Source of the DNA: Pontimonas salivibrio
Lineage (GTDB): Bacteria; Actinomycetota; Actinomycetes; Actinomycetales; Microbacteriaceae
DNA: 64,000 nt
Direction of reading: 5' to 3'
Assembly: GCF_002950575.1 (NCBI RefSeq)
Contig: NZ_CP026923.1
Location: 1,116,001 to 1,180,000 of the forward strand
In this document: positions 44,418 to 57,898 of the stretch, one piece after another
Numbering within the stretch: the stretch's first letter is position 1
Layout of the letters: each line of letters begins with the position of its first letter
Notes under the pieces: generated by a model
What the model was told of the DNA's origin: nothing
Database searches by the model: none
The model's input: only the letters and a program-made list of their open reading frames with translations
Translations under genes and position numbers: made by a program

Positions 44418-45733
44418 CAAAGGTCACCTGCCCCATCACCTCGCGGCTCTGGGGTTTCCGAGTCGGACACCATTGGCGCGGAGTTGCCCGAACCAGGCTC
44501 GCTACCTGGCTCACCAGGCTCGGGAATAATGTCTGCGCTCACATCAGGGCTCACATCAGGGTTCAGTTCAGGATTGAGATCGGGGCTCACGTCATCATCA
44601 TCGCCGATATCCACCACCACGATGTCATCAGGGGCGCCCTCTGCTTCCGCTAGGGCTCGCGCTGCAACGTGGGCACGGTTGCCCCAAATCGCCGCTTCAT
44701 CGCTGCGCCCCAGCTCGTCGAGTACCACCGCATAGGCATCAAATAGTGCTGGCGAGTACGAAAAAGCCAAGTTCGGATTCAATTCAGGAATCTGCAGTTC
44801 CAACAATGCTCGGTCGGGTTGCTCCAAATCCAACCGCGCACCAGAGAGCGCGATCGCTAATTCGACCCTCACGCCGGTGTCTAGAGAATCAACTTTGGTG
44901 CTTCTGGCCAACTCGATGCCTCTTTGTGGGCGGCCAAGGCCGCGCTCACAATCGACCATCATCGGCACGTTCACGTCTTTGCCGGTCAATCGACGGTGCG
45001 TGCGAAGCTCCCTCAGTGCCAACGCGAAATCGCCCCTCAAATAGGCGGTAATTCCTAGGGTTTCTCGCACCACGGGAATACGCGAGCCTTTGTGAAGTGC
45101 GGCAAGAGCGTGTTGATGCGCGAGCTCCACGTCATCATCAATAAGCCGTGCGGCCATCACCAGGTGGTTCGCCACAAACTCAGCCTCAGCCTTATCCAGA
45201 GTGGTCAAATCCCGCCGGGCAATACGATCGAGTTGTTTTGGTTCCACATCCTCATCGACGTCAGGAAAGACGGGAGTTGGCGTCAGGTCCTCCTCCCGGC
45301 GTGGCCGATCGCGATTATCAGCTCGGGGTCCCGCAGAGCGTCTGGTGTCAGCTCCTGGGGGTCGTCCCCCACCAGTGCGCGACCCATCGCGGGGCGCCGA
45401 GGTGCGTTCAGGGCGCCCAGAACGCTCGGGGCGATCAGTGCGGTTCGGGCGATCAGTGCGATCAGTGCGGTTCGAACGATCAGGGCGATCAGGTCGCCCT
45501 CCGCGTTCGCCACCAGCCCGGTCGCTTCCCCCGCTACCCCGGTAGCCTCCCGAGTTGCGGGCACCATCACGTGGACCACCCTCACCAGAGGGTGCGCCGC
45601 CAGAAGAGCGCGGACTACCCGGTTTTTTCGGGCCACCCCGATAGCCGGAGTTCCCGCCGGTGGATGGCCGGCCACGAGAGTTATTGCGGGAATTGTCTGA
45701 GGAACCGCCGGGGCGTCTAGGAGAATCTGCCAT
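44417..45733 (-). CDS. Tetratricopeptide-like protein with long disordered tails
   Basis: A 438-residue protein. The first 145 residues are Gly/Ser/Arg/Pro-rich with repeating RPDRPDRSNRTDR and RPERSGRPERT runs, resembling RNA-binding RGG-type tails. The core (about 160-370) is a helical repeat region (LDKAEAEFVANHLVMAARLI, LAHQHALAALHKGSRIPVVRE, LRELRTHRRLTG) of TPR type. The last 65 residues are acidic, with Pro/Asp/Glu repeats (PDLNPELNPDVSPDVS). ATG chosen at 45733 with AGAGGA 9 bases upstream; the longer frame starts inside the 5S terminator. Function unknown; its place directly after 5S rRNA is suggestive. Confidence 0.82.
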   Translation of the reverse strand: MADSPRRPGGSSDNSRNNSRGRPSTGGNSGYRGGPKKPGSPRSSGGAPSGEGGPRDGARNSGGYRGSGGSDRAGGERGGRPDRPDRSNRTDRTDRPNRTDRPERSGRPERTSAPRDGSRTGGGRPPGADTRRSAGPRADNRDRPRREEDLTPTPVFPDVDEDVEPKQLDRIARRDLTTLDKAEAEFVANHLVMAARLIDDDVELAHQHALAALHKGSRIPVVRETLGITAYLRGDFALALRELRTHRRLTGKDVNVPMMVDCERGLGRPQRGIELARSTKVDSLDTGVRVELAIALSGARLDLEQPDRALLELQIPELNPNLAFSYSPALFDAYAVVLDELGRSDEAAIWGNRAHVAARALAEAEGAPDDIVVVDIGDDDDVSPDLNPELNPDVSPDVSADIIPEPGEPGSEPGSGNSAPMVSDSETPEPRGDGAGDL

Positions 45734-45771
45734 CAGTGGGTTCCTCTGTGTGATTAAAAAGTCTAGAAATG

Positions 45772-45804
45772 AAAAGTGGCCACCCTCTCGGGTGGCCACT
45801 TTTT
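45772..45804 (-). terminator. rRNA operon terminator
   Basis: AAAAGTGGCCACCC and GGGTGGCCACTTTT form a perfect stem with a CTCT/GAGA loop and T-runs on both strands. It lies 6 bases after 5S rRNA. Confidence 0.9.
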
Positions 45805-45810
45805 AATAGT

Positions 45811-45930
45811 TGTCCGGCGGTGACCTACTCTCCCACAGGGTCCCCCCTGCAGTACCATCGGCGCTGAGAGTCTTAGCTTCCGGGTTCGGAATGTAACCGG
45901 GCGTTTCCCTCTCGCTATGGCCGCCGAAAC
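45811..45930 (-). rRNA. rrf: 5S ribosomal RNA
   Basis: About 120 bases on the minus strand, beginning GTTTCGGCGGCCATAGCGAG and ending CACCGCCGGACAAC, with the paired ends and the CCGAACCCGG loop of 5S rRNA. It lies about 100 bases after the 23S gene. Confidence 0.95.
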
Positions 45931-45993
45931 TCTATGGATTTATCAGCCTGAGGGCACACCCGAGGGTGTGCCGTCGGTTCCCGGCCGTAAATC

Positions 45994-46016
45994 GGGAACC
46001 ACATAGTGGACGCGAA
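45994..46016 (-). other. 3' strand of the 23S rRNA processing stem
   Basis: The minus-strand stretch CGCGTCCACTATGTGGTTCCC is complementary to the spacer region at 49261-49284, bringing the two ends of 23S together for RNase III cleavage. Confidence 0.55.
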
Positions 46017-46033
46017 CAACAGTTCATGTGTAT

Positions 46034-51083
<5,050 letters not shown>

Positions 51084-51162
51084 GAGTTTGTCTGTGATGA
51101 TCCGAAGACCACCACACACTTGGCGACACCGCGATTGCTCGCGATGCCAATGTGTTCTGACT

Positions 51163-51188
51163 ATTGGAACGAGTCTGACTCGTTCAAT
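51163..51188 (-). other. Leader hairpin upstream of 16S rRNA
   Basis: ATTGGAACGAGTC and GACTCGTTCAAT pair around a single T, with one bulged base. It lies 80 bases before 16S and is a candidate processing element. Confidence 0.45.
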
Positions 51189-51250
51189 AATCCAAAGGAA
51201 TCTCAAAGGCAGATTGCTCTGCCTCGGAGGTTTTTTGGCATTGACTTAGT

Positions 51251-51270
51251 GCACACTGTTGAGTTCTCAA
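51251..51270 (-). promoter_or_regulatory. boxA-like antitermination sequence in the rRNA leader
   Basis: Minus strand TTGAGAACTCAACAGTGTGC, the conserved actinobacterial leader motif; a related copy occurs in the 16S-23S spacer. It is probably bound by NusB/S10 to prevent early termination. Confidence 0.5.
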
Positions 51271-51412
51271 GGATCGGGCGCCCCCGACTCGCTCCCTTTC
51301 GGGTTAACGTCGAAGCGTCTCTACCTTTTACTTATCTGTCACTTTGTTGATTGCGAGCCGGGAGAAGTTTCCTTACTCGACCGTCTCGCTCCGTAGAAGC
51401 GTCAGAGCCATA

Positions 51413-51441
51413 ACACTAGTCCATTTCTGTCACTCTGGCAA
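51413..51441 (-). promoter_or_regulatory. rRNA operon promoter P2
   Basis: Minus-strand -35 TTGCCA (51436-51441), 17-base spacer, -10 TAGTGT (51413-51418). About 320 bases before 16S. Confidence 0.65.
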
Positions 51442-51520
51442 CCAGAGGATTGTGGCCTAGCTGTCGTCATTTTCGGGGCTTCGGGTTCTCACCAGACTGG
51501 CCCGTGATGTCGACTTGATA

Positions 51521-51549
51521 ACTATAGAGACCAGCAGCCCTGTTACCAA
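51521..51549 (-). promoter_or_regulatory. rRNA operon promoter P1
   Basis: Minus-strand -35 TTGGTA (51544-51549), 17-base spacer, -10 TATAGT (51521-51526). The best promoter in the window; 108 bases upstream of P2. The rest of the 51084-51655 gap shows no gene. Confidence 0.72.
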
Positions 51550-51655
51550 ATTAGCCAGGAATCCCGCGCGTGTCGCGATGTTCCCAGTTGGTGCTCATCC
51601 AGACAGCATCGGCAATTGGAGCACCCCGCGGCGACCCGATTAGACGGTGATGGGT

Positions 51656-52972
51656 TTAAGCGGTGATGCGAAGCCCCGCCAGGGTTTTCTTACCCCGTTT
51701 GAGCAGCAACCAGCGAGCTGACGGCGGCGTGGGACCCCCAACTGGGGCATCCTGTTCACTCACAGGGGTGTTGTTGATCGACACTCCCCCCTGGGAAATG
51801 GCCCGCCTGGCTTCTGACACCGAAGAGCACAGTCCCGAATCGACGAGCGCTTGGGTCACCGGGGTATCTGGTTCAACATCGGCAAGCGGCAATTCCTGCA
51901 TCGCCTGGTCAAACACCGCCGCATCAATGCCGTCTAAAGAGTCTTTGCCAAACAGCTTCAAGGCAGCGTCCTCGACTGCCCTGGCTTCTTCCTCACCGTG
52001 AACCAGCGCGGTCACGTGCAGCGCGAGGGTGCGCTGTGCTTCCCGCCGGTGAGGTTCGCTCGCCACGGCCTGCTCCAAAGACTCAATCTCGTCGCGACTC
52101 AGGAAGGTGAACACTTTCAGCCGGTCGATTACGTCTCGATCATCGGTGTTCAGCCAAAACTGGTACATCGCCCAGGGGCTGGTGAGCTCGCGGTCTAACC
52201 AGACCGCGTTGCCTTCCGATTTTCCAAATTTGGTGCCATCGGAGTTAGTAATCAGCGGGGTGCCCAACGCGTGAACAGTCTTACCCAATGCTTTGTGGAC
52301 TAGGTCGGTGCCACTCGTGAGGTTTCCCCACTGGTCGGAGCCTCCGGTTTGGAGCATGCAGCCGTAATCCTCATGTAGGCGCATGAAGTCCATACCTTGA
52401 AGGATTTGGTAGGAAAACTCGGTGTAGCTAATCCCCGCATCGGAATTTAACCGCGCAGCGACCGCGTCCTTTTTGATCATGGTGCCTACGCGGAAGTACT
52501 GGCCTATGTCTCGAAGGAACGAAATCGCGCTGAGGTCTTTAGTCCAATCGAGGTTGTTCACCATCACTACGGCGTTATCGCCAGAGTCATCGAGAAACCG
52601 AGTGACTTGGTGGCGCAGCTTCTCCACCCACAGCGCCACCGTGTCGGGGTCATTGAGGGTGCGCTCCGCGGTGGGTTTGGGGTCACCGATAAGACCTGTT
52701 GACCCCCCTACCAACGCCAGTGGGCGGTGGCCGGCGAGTTGTAATCGGCGCATCACCAAAAGCTGCACCAGGTTGCCCAGGTGAAGGCTCGGAGCAGTGG
52801 GGTCAAAACCGCAGTAGTAGGTCACGGGGGGCCCTGACAGCAGAGCCTTCAGTGCGACCGGATCTGTCGAGACGTGAATCAGGCCACGCCAAGAGAGCTC
52901 TTCCCAGACATCCGCAAAGCTCGCATCGTTATGAGGGGCGGGGATTTTCCCGCCAGAAGAGGCCGTTGACAC
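51656..52972 (-). CDS. tyrS: Tyrosyl-tRNA synthetase
   Basis: A 438-residue class I synthetase. HIGH-like motif PSLHLGNLVQL after YYCGFDPTA, substrate region GGSDQWGNLTSG, KMSKS-like KFGKSEG, and a C-terminal S4 domain (SVSEARRAISQGGVSINNTPV). GTG at 52972 with TAACCT 6 bases upstream. Encoded upstream of the rRNA operon on the same strand. Confidence 0.96.
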   Translation of the reverse strand: MSTASSGGKIPAPHNDASFADVWEELSWRGLIHVSTDPVALKALLSGPPVTYYCGFDPTAPSLHLGNLVQLLVMRRLQLAGHRPLALVGGSTGLIGDPKPTAERTLNDPDTVALWVEKLRHQVTRFLDDSGDNAVVMVNNLDWTKDLSAISFLRDIGQYFRVGTMIKKDAVAARLNSDAGISYTEFSYQILQGMDFMRLHEDYGCMLQTGGSDQWGNLTSGTDLVHKALGKTVHALGTPLITNSDGTKFGKSEGNAVWLDRELTSPWAMYQFWLNTDDRDVIDRLKVFTFLSRDEIESLEQAVASEPHRREAQRTLALHVTALVHGEEEARAVEDAALKLFGKDSLDGIDAAVFDQAMQELPLADVEPDTPVTQALVDSGLCSSVSEARRAISQGGVSINNTPVSEQDAPVGGPTPPSARWLLLKRGKKTLAGLRITA

Positions 52973-52978
52973 GCGGTC

Positions 52979-52984
52979 AGGTTA
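52979..52984 (-). promoter_or_regulatory. Leaderless -10 box of tyrS
   Basis: Minus-strand TAACCT lies 6 bases before the GTG at 52972. Confidence 0.5.
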
Positions 52985-53087
52985 TCACTGCAGCGTCATG
53001 AACTGTCATCGAGCACACGGCGATGCCAAAGCTAGGACAGAATAGAGACATCCCTGCGCCAGGAGGCCTCCGGAGGCGCGCCATCAC

Positions 53088-53129
53088 AGTGGCTGCATCA
53101 CACAGCACCGTGACTACATCACACAGCAC
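53088..53129 (+). repeat. Two tandem 21-base repeats upstream of the amino-acid ABC operon
   Basis: Two consecutive units ending CATCACACAGCAC (53088-53108 and 53109-53129) differ at only a few positions. The 21-base spacing (two DNA turns) and location 15 bases before the start suggest a regulator-binding site or a leader RNA element. Confidence 0.5.
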
Positions 53130-53143
53130 AATGAGGAGACACA

Positions 53144-54037
53144 ATGTCGACACTGAGCAAGCGCTTTGGCGCTTTCGCTGGTGCCGGTGCCCTGGTTTTG
53201 GCACTTGCTGCCTGCCAAGCGGGTACCGCCCCAGAAACCGAAACTGCCGAACCTGAAGAGGCCGCAGAAGAGACCACCGAAGAGACTCCAGCCGAGGAGT
53301 CGCTGCCGACCCTGACCGATGGTGTGCTCACCATCGCCACCGGTGAACCGGCTTACTACCCCTACGTACTCGAAGACGACCCGACCAGTGGCGAAGGCTT
53401 CGAATCGGCCGTCGCGTACGCGCTGGCCGAAGAGCTGGGCTTCGCCCCGGAGGATGTCCAGTGGGTACGCACCACGTTTGAGGCCGCAATCCAGCCCGGA
53501 CCGAAAGATTTTGACTTCAACCTGCAGCAGTACACCATTACGGCGGAGCGGGCGGAAAACGTCGACTTCTCGCTGCCCTACTACTCCACCCCGCAGGCAG
53601 TCATCACCAACGCGTCTTCGGCAGCAGCCGACGCCACGTCTATTGCTGATTTGAAAGACCTGATCATTGGCGCAGCGACGGGAACCACCAGTTTCCAAGC
53701 CATTGAGGCAATCATCGACCCGACCAGTGGCGCCCAGGCGTTCAACGACAACGATGCTGCGAAACTCGCACTCGAGACCGGCCAGATCGACGCTCTCGTC
53801 GTGGACCTCCCCACCGCGTTCTATTTGACCGGTGTGGAAATCACTGACGGCTTGATTGTTGGCCAGCTTGCTGGCGACGTCGGCGTGCCCGACCAGTGGG
53901 GTCTTGTTCTGGAAAAGGACAGCCCATTAACCGACGCGGTCAACGAAGCACTGCAGGCCTTGACCGACAACGGCACGCTCGCCGAAATCACCGACACGTG
54001 GCTGGGCGCTGACCAGTCCGCTCCGGTCCTCCAGTAA
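53144..54037 (+). CDS. Polar amino-acid ABC transporter substrate-binding lipoprotein
   Basis: A 297-residue family 3 binding protein. Signal and lipobox ALVLALAAC (Cys24), Glu/Thr-rich linker (PETETAEPEEAAEETTEE), then the type II fold (LTDGVLTIATGEPAYYPYVLED, GFESAVAYALAEELGF, FDFNLQQYTITAERAENVDFS, YYSTPQAVI, EITDTWLG). GAGGAG lies 6 bases before the ATG. Ligand unknown; polar amino acids are typical. Confidence 0.93.
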   Translation: MSTLSKRFGAFAGAGALVLALAACQAGTAPETETAEPEEAAEETTEETPAEESLPTLTDGVLTIATGEPAYYPYVLEDDPTSGEGFESAVAYALAEELGFAPEDVQWVRTTFEAAIQPGPKDFDFNLQQYTITAERAENVDFSLPYYSTPQAVITNASSAAADATSIADLKDLIIGAATGTTSFQAIEAIIDPTSGAQAFNDNDAAKLALETGQIDALVVDLPTAFYLTGVEITDGLIVGQLAGDVGVPDQWGLVLEKDSPLTDAVNEALQALTDNGTLAEITDTWLGADQSAPVLQ

Positions 54038-54067
54038 CGACCGTCTAAGAGAAACCCTCACCGACTC

Positions 54068-54928
54068 GTGAGTGTGGAATCCGCTGCCCGGCGCCCGAGC
54101 CCTATTGAGCTCGAGCGCCGGGCGTTTCGGAAAAAACAATCTGGCCGCTCCGTAGCGGTCTCTTTTGGCAGCACTCTGGTATTCGCGGTGGTGATTTATT
54201 TCACCGTCATCAACACTCCAGGCTGGGAACGAGTGCAGCAGGCCTTTTTCAACGTCGACGTGTTGGTGGGCGCCTGGCCTCGGGTCATCGAAGGCTTATG
54301 GCTGAACATCCGCGTGCTGTTTTTTGCCGCCATTGGTGTGCTGATCATTGCCCTCCTACTGGCAACACTTCGCACCCTCAGAGGCCCCGTATTTTTTCCC
54401 CTCCGGGCTTTTGCCGCCGGCTATACCGACCTGTTTCGGGGAATGCCGCTCATCATCGTGTTGTACCTGGTGGGCTTTGGCGTTCCCGGTCTCGGTGCGC
54501 TGCCTCGAATGCCCCTCGAGTTTTGGGGCACCATCGCACTGATATTGACCTATTCGGCTTACGTCTCTGAAGTATTTCGTGCCGGTATTGAATCCGTGCA
54601 CCCCTCACAGCGTCTCGCCGCCAGATCACTGGGTCTGAACTACGGTCAAACGCTGCGCATGATCGTGATGCCACAAGCCATTCGTAAAGTCACGCCCGCG
54701 CTGATGAACGATTTCATCGCCATGCAAAAAGATGTCGGGCTGATTTCTGTCCTCGGTGCGGTCGATGCGGTGCGTGCAGCCCAAATCGAAACCGCGCAAG
54801 CGTTTAACTTCACCCCCTACGTCCTCGCAGGACTCTTGTTTGTTCTGATGGCCCTTCCCATGATCAGGCTCACCGACTGGTATTCGGCCAGGCTTCGAGA
54901 CCGCGAGCAGGCAGGATCAACCGTCTAA
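54068..54928 (+). CDS. Amino-acid ABC transporter permease
   Basis: A 286-residue HisM/GlnP-type permease. Cytoplasmic basic N-terminus of about 30 residues, one early helix, then a five-helix core with [30 protein letters not shown], the EAA motif for ATPase contact, and [19 protein letters not shown] start 30 bases after the binding-protein gene. Its TAA overlaps the ATPase ATG. Confidence 0.93.
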   Translation: MSVESAARRPSPIELERRAFRKKQSGRSVAVSFGSTLVFAVVIYFTVINTPGWERVQQAFFNVDVLVGAWPRVIEGLWLNIRVLFFAAIGVLIIALLLATLRTLRGPVFFPLRAFAAGYTDLFRGMPLIIVLYLVGFGVPGLGALPRMPLEFWGTIALILTYSAYVSEVFRAGIESVHPSQRLAARSLGLNYGQTLRMIVMPQAIRKVTPALMNDFIAMQKDVGLISVLGAVDAVRAAQIETAQAFNFTPYVLAGLLFVLMALPMIRLTDWYSARLRDREQAGSTV

Positions 54929-55671
54929 TGTCCACTCCCCCGGTTCTCGCCCTTAGTGGTGTGCGAAAAGAGTTTGGTGACCACGTCGTTCTGGACTCCA
55001 TCGACCTCACCGTGAATCAGGGCGACGTCGTCGCCCTGATTGGCGCCAGTGGGTCGGGTAAATCCACGCTGTTGCGCTGCATCAACCTGTTGGAGCAGTT
55101 AGATGACGGGCAGATGTGGCTAAGCGGTGACGATATTTCTGACCCTCGGGTGAATGTGGACACAGTCCGTGCCCGGATCGGTGTCGTCTTCCAACAGTTC
55201 AACCTTTTTCCCCACCTCAGTGTGCTGAGAAACATCACCCTCGCGGACACCGAAGTCTTTGGCACACCCAAAGCCAAGGCGGAAGCGACCGCAATGCGCC
55301 TGTTGGAGCGTGTGGGGCTCGCCGATAAGGCCAAAGCGTTTCCCGACCGACTCTCGGGCGGCCAGCAGCAACGGGTGGCTTTGGTCCGCGCGATTGCCAC
55401 TAACCCCGAAGTGTTACTTCTGGATGAGATTACGAGTGCGCTGGATCCTGAATTGGTCGGCGAAGTGCTCGACTTGGTGCGCACCTTGAAAGAAGATGGC
55501 ACCACCATTGTCATGGCCACCCACGAAATGGATTTTGCGAAAGACGTGTCCGACCAGGTGGTGTTTCTCGACCAGGGTGTGATCTGCGAACAGGGTTCGC
55601 CTCAGCAGATCTTTGAATCACCGACCAAGGACCGCACCAAGGAGTTCCTGCACCGGTTCAATAACCGCTAA
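54928..55671 (+). CDS. Amino-acid ABC transporter ATPase (HisP/GlnQ type)
   Basis: A 247-residue ATPase. Walker [19 protein letters not shown] (the RCIN/LLE extension is typical of polar amino-acid importers), Q-loop [17 protein letters not shown], signature [15 protein letters not shown], Walker [21 protein letters not shown] (the usual DEPTSALD has Ile for Pro), switch His in [15 protein letters not shown]. It completes the three-gene transporter. Confidence 0.95.
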   Translation: MSTPPVLALSGVRKEFGDHVVLDSIDLTVNQGDVVALIGASGSGKSTLLRCINLLEQLDDGQMWLSGDDISDPRVNVDTVRARIGVVFQQFNLFPHLSVLRNITLADTEVFGTPKAKAEATAMRLLERVGLADKAKAFPDRLSGGQQQRVALVRAIATNPEVLLLDEITSALDPELVGEVLDLVRTLKEDGTTIVMATHEMDFAKDVSDQVVFLDQGVICEQGSPQQIFESPTKDRTKEFLHRFNNR

Positions 55672-55682
55672 GGATTCCGTCC

Positions 55683-55787
55683 TCAACGACCGTCGCGAGG
55701 AATTTTTGCCGCAAGGGCCATCGCCCCGCCGGCCAAAATGAGCACTACGGTAATCGCCAAACCTATGGCAATGGTTTCTAGGCTCAT
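55683..55787 (-). CDS. 34-residue single-helix membrane peptide coupled to the TAP-like hydrolase
   Basis: A short frame beginning MSLETIAIGLAITVVLILAG, one hydrophobic helix (residues 5-28), then a basic end (AAKIPRDGR). Its ATG overlaps the hydrolase stop as ATGA, so translation is probably coupled. Ends 11 bases from the convergent ABC ATPase gene. No family recognised. Topology by positive-inside: C-terminus in the cytoplasm. Confidence 0.5.
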   Translation of the reverse strand: MSLETIAIGLAITVVLILAGGAMALAAKIPRDGR

Positions 55788-57463
55788 GATTGCCCCGGAC
55801 AGGTCACCGGTGCCATTTCACCGCGGTCGAGGAAATAGTCCACCAGAATCCGGTTGACACAGTCGTTGGTGTAGTTACCGGCAGGCGCGTGGATTTCCGA
55901 TTCCACCGAAATGAGTGTTGCCCCGAGGGTCTCTGCGGTGTCCTCCGCAAAGCTAAACGGGGTCACGGATTCGTAGAGGGACCCGATGATCAGCAGGTCT
56001 TCCCCGGAGGGGTTTGACGGCACGAACGGCTCTGTCGGTGGGTCAGGGATTTCCGGGTTATCGATCGCCAGTTGGTACCAACTGAGGCCTTTGGGGGGAC
56101 CAAAGTATTCGTAGCCGGAGGCATCCGAATACAAGGCAGTGAGCATGGGGGCGACTTCCTCTGCTTTGCGGGAAAACTCTCGCTGCTCGTCCTCACCGAG
56201 GGGCGGCTGGGAGAAGTCCATGGTGTTGACGATCACCCGAATCTCGAACTCGTTGGAGCGAGCGATTTCTTTTTCCTCCAGGCTCTCGCCATACAAACTA
56301 TCGGGCTCGTAACCGTCAAGCCAGAAAGCAAACCATTCAAAGGTGCCATTCCAGCGGTATTGCACCGCATCAAATATGGCTTGGTTGAAATACGCTTGTG
56401 CGTCTTCTTCGGGTAGGTAGTTCAGGGCCGCGATACCTCGGGTAAACAGTGACTCCGAGCTGATTTGGGTGTCTTCGAATTCCCCGGCCGGTTCAATCCC
56501 CGCAAAACCGTAGAGCTGGTCGTCGTCGGCGAGTTGGCGCAGCTCGAGCACGGTATCCCAGGCTTCGTCGAAACTGATTTCTTGGTTATCGGCATAGCCT
56601 TGGACAAGACCAGCAAGTTTTTCTTCATCGGCGGCCAATTTTTCGAGCCGACTGGCAATCCGGTCAGTATCCACGGTGGTGGGGCTATCGAACACAATTT
56701 TTCCGACATGGTCGGGAAAAGTGCTGACGTAGCGCCCGGCGATGGTGGTGCCATAGGACGAACCAATGAAGTTCAGTGGTTCACCGGGGGTGACCACTTC
56801 GCGCATGATGTCGAGGTCGGCCACCACGTTGTTGGTGGAGAGTGTCCACCAGTAGGGGTTGTCTTCTTGGCAGGTTTCATAGTGGACGTCGAGTACTTCG
56901 ACGACGGCGTCGAGTTCTTCTTCGTTGGCGGGTGAGCCTTCTTCGAAGTAGGTGATGAAGTCGGTCACATCGGAGCAGCGAATATCGGTGCCGTCGGCAA
57001 ACCCGGAATACTGCACCCCTCTCGGGTCAAAGCCGATGATGTCGAAATTGTCGGTGAGGTCTTCTGGAAAGTCTGAAAATTGCACTTGGCCCACCCCGGA
57101 CACTCCGGGACCGCCAGGGTTAATAAAAATCGCGCCCATCGAGCGCTCGGTTGCTTCTCGGCGCATCATCGCGATCTCGAAGTCAGGTACTGCTTCGGAG
57201 ACATCCTCATAGACGGCGGGCACGGCCACGGTGGCGCAGGTGACGTCAGCGTCCACGAAACCACTGGCTGCCACGTCGGGTTCGATCAACCACTCGGCGT
57301 CACATTCGCCCCAGGAAATCTCTTGGTCGTAATAGCTATCAATGTCGACCGGGGTCGTAGCGTCAGCGTTACCCGCGAGTGGGGTGGCCGGTCCTTGACA
57401 TGCCGATACGACCAGGACGACCGGGAGCAAAGCCCCCATAGCGGAAAGAGGTTTGAGTGGCAT
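55784..57463 (-). CDS. Exported alpha/beta hydrolase with TAP-like C-terminal domain
   Basis: A 559-residue lipoprotein: lipobox VVLVVSAC (Cys22), alpha/beta fold with oxyanion region NPGGPGVSG, FDIIGFDPRGV, nucleophile Ser in GSSYGTTIAGRY, then a TAP-like domain (LLIIGSLYESVTPFSFAEDTAETLG with the acid Asp, SEIHAPAGNYTNDCVNRILVDYF with the His). Similar to Streptomyces tripeptidyl aminopeptidases and mycobacterial SlpA-like proteins, though longer and acidic. Substrate likely peptides. TAGCGT lies 6 bases before the ATG. Confidence 0.88.
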   Translation of the reverse strand: MPLKPLSAMGALLPVVLVVSACQGPATPLAGNADATTPVDIDSYYDQEISWGECDAEWLIEPDVAASGFVDADVTCATVAVPAVYEDVSEAVPDFEIAMMRREATERSMGAIFINPGGPGVSGVGQVQFSDFPEDLTDNFDIIGFDPRGVQYSGFADGTDIRCSDVTDFITYFEEGSPANEEELDAVVEVLDVHYETCQEDNPYWWTLSTNNVVADLDIMREVVTPGEPLNFIGSSYGTTIAGRYVSTFPDHVGKIVFDSPTTVDTDRIASRLEKLAADEEKLAGLVQGYADNQEISFDEAWDTVLELRQLADDDQLYGFAGIEPAGEFEDTQISSESLFTRGIAALNYLPEEDAQAYFNQAIFDAVQYRWNGTFEWFAFWLDGYEPDSLYGESLEEKEIARSNEFEIRVIVNTMDFSQPPLGEDEQREFSRKAEEVAPMLTALYSDASGYEYFGPPKGLSWYQLAIDNPEIPDPPTEPFVPSNPSGEDLLIIGSLYESVTPFSFAEDTAETLGATLISVESEIHAPAGNYTNDCVNRILVDYFLDRGEMAPVTCPGQS

Positions 57464-57469
57464 TCCTCT

Positions 57470-57475
57470 ACGCTA
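57470..57475 (-). promoter_or_regulatory. Leaderless -10 box of the hydrolase gene
   Basis: Minus-strand TAGCGT lies 6 bases before the ATG at 57463, overlapping the stop region of the antitoxin gene. Confidence 0.5.
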
Positions 57476-57898
57476 TCGCCCTCGTGTGGTGGCCTCCTGC
57501 CAGAGAGGCGCGGCGGGTTCGGAGGATTCGTCTGCATTGGATGGGTCTGCGCCGGATGGCTCCGTGACGCTTTCCTCGTGGGCCACCACGAGGGGGTAAT
57601 GCGCGTCGCCCACGCGCATTTCGATTTGCAGTGAGCCACCAAGCGACTCCACGTAGCGGGCAAGGGTATCGATGCGCACCCGCTGAATTTCTCCTCGCTC
57701 AAGACGGGAGACACGATTTTGACTGACTCCCAGCCGCCCTGCCAGCTCAACCTGTGTCAACCCCCGGGCTCGACGCAGAGCCCGTAATTGGTATGCAGTG
57801 CGCTCTTTTTCGAGGGATTCACGTTCGCGCCTGATTGACTCGGAGCTGAGGCGCAAACGGTCACTCAACTGCGCCAATTCGCTCTCGGCGTCACTCAT
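57473..57898 (-). CDS. HigA-like antitoxin (XRE-type HTH)
   Basis: A 141-residue regulator: N-terminal coiled coil (SDRLRLSSESIRRERESLEKE), then an XRE HTH (LRRARGLTQVELAGRLGVSQNRVSRLERGE), DNA-contacting RIDTLARYVESLGG, and an acidic tail. GGAGGACTAATA precedes the ATG at 57898, which overlaps the toxin gene by 8 bases. Order toxin-antitoxin matches HigBA. It likely binds the toxin and represses the operon. Confidence 0.85.
   Translation of the reverse strand: MSDAESELAQLSDRLRLSSESIRRERESLEKERTAYQLRALRRARGLTQVELAGRLGVSQNRVSRLERGEIQRVRIDTLARYVESLGGSLQIEMRVGDAHYPLVVAHEESVTEPSGADPSNADESSEPAAPLWQEATTRGR

Noticed and set aside
45400-45500. Repeats of CGATCAGTGCG type inside the TPR gene, considered as an array
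   Set aside because: In-frame codons for Arg-Thr-Asp-Arg-Pro runs in a disordered protein tail, not a DNA-level array.
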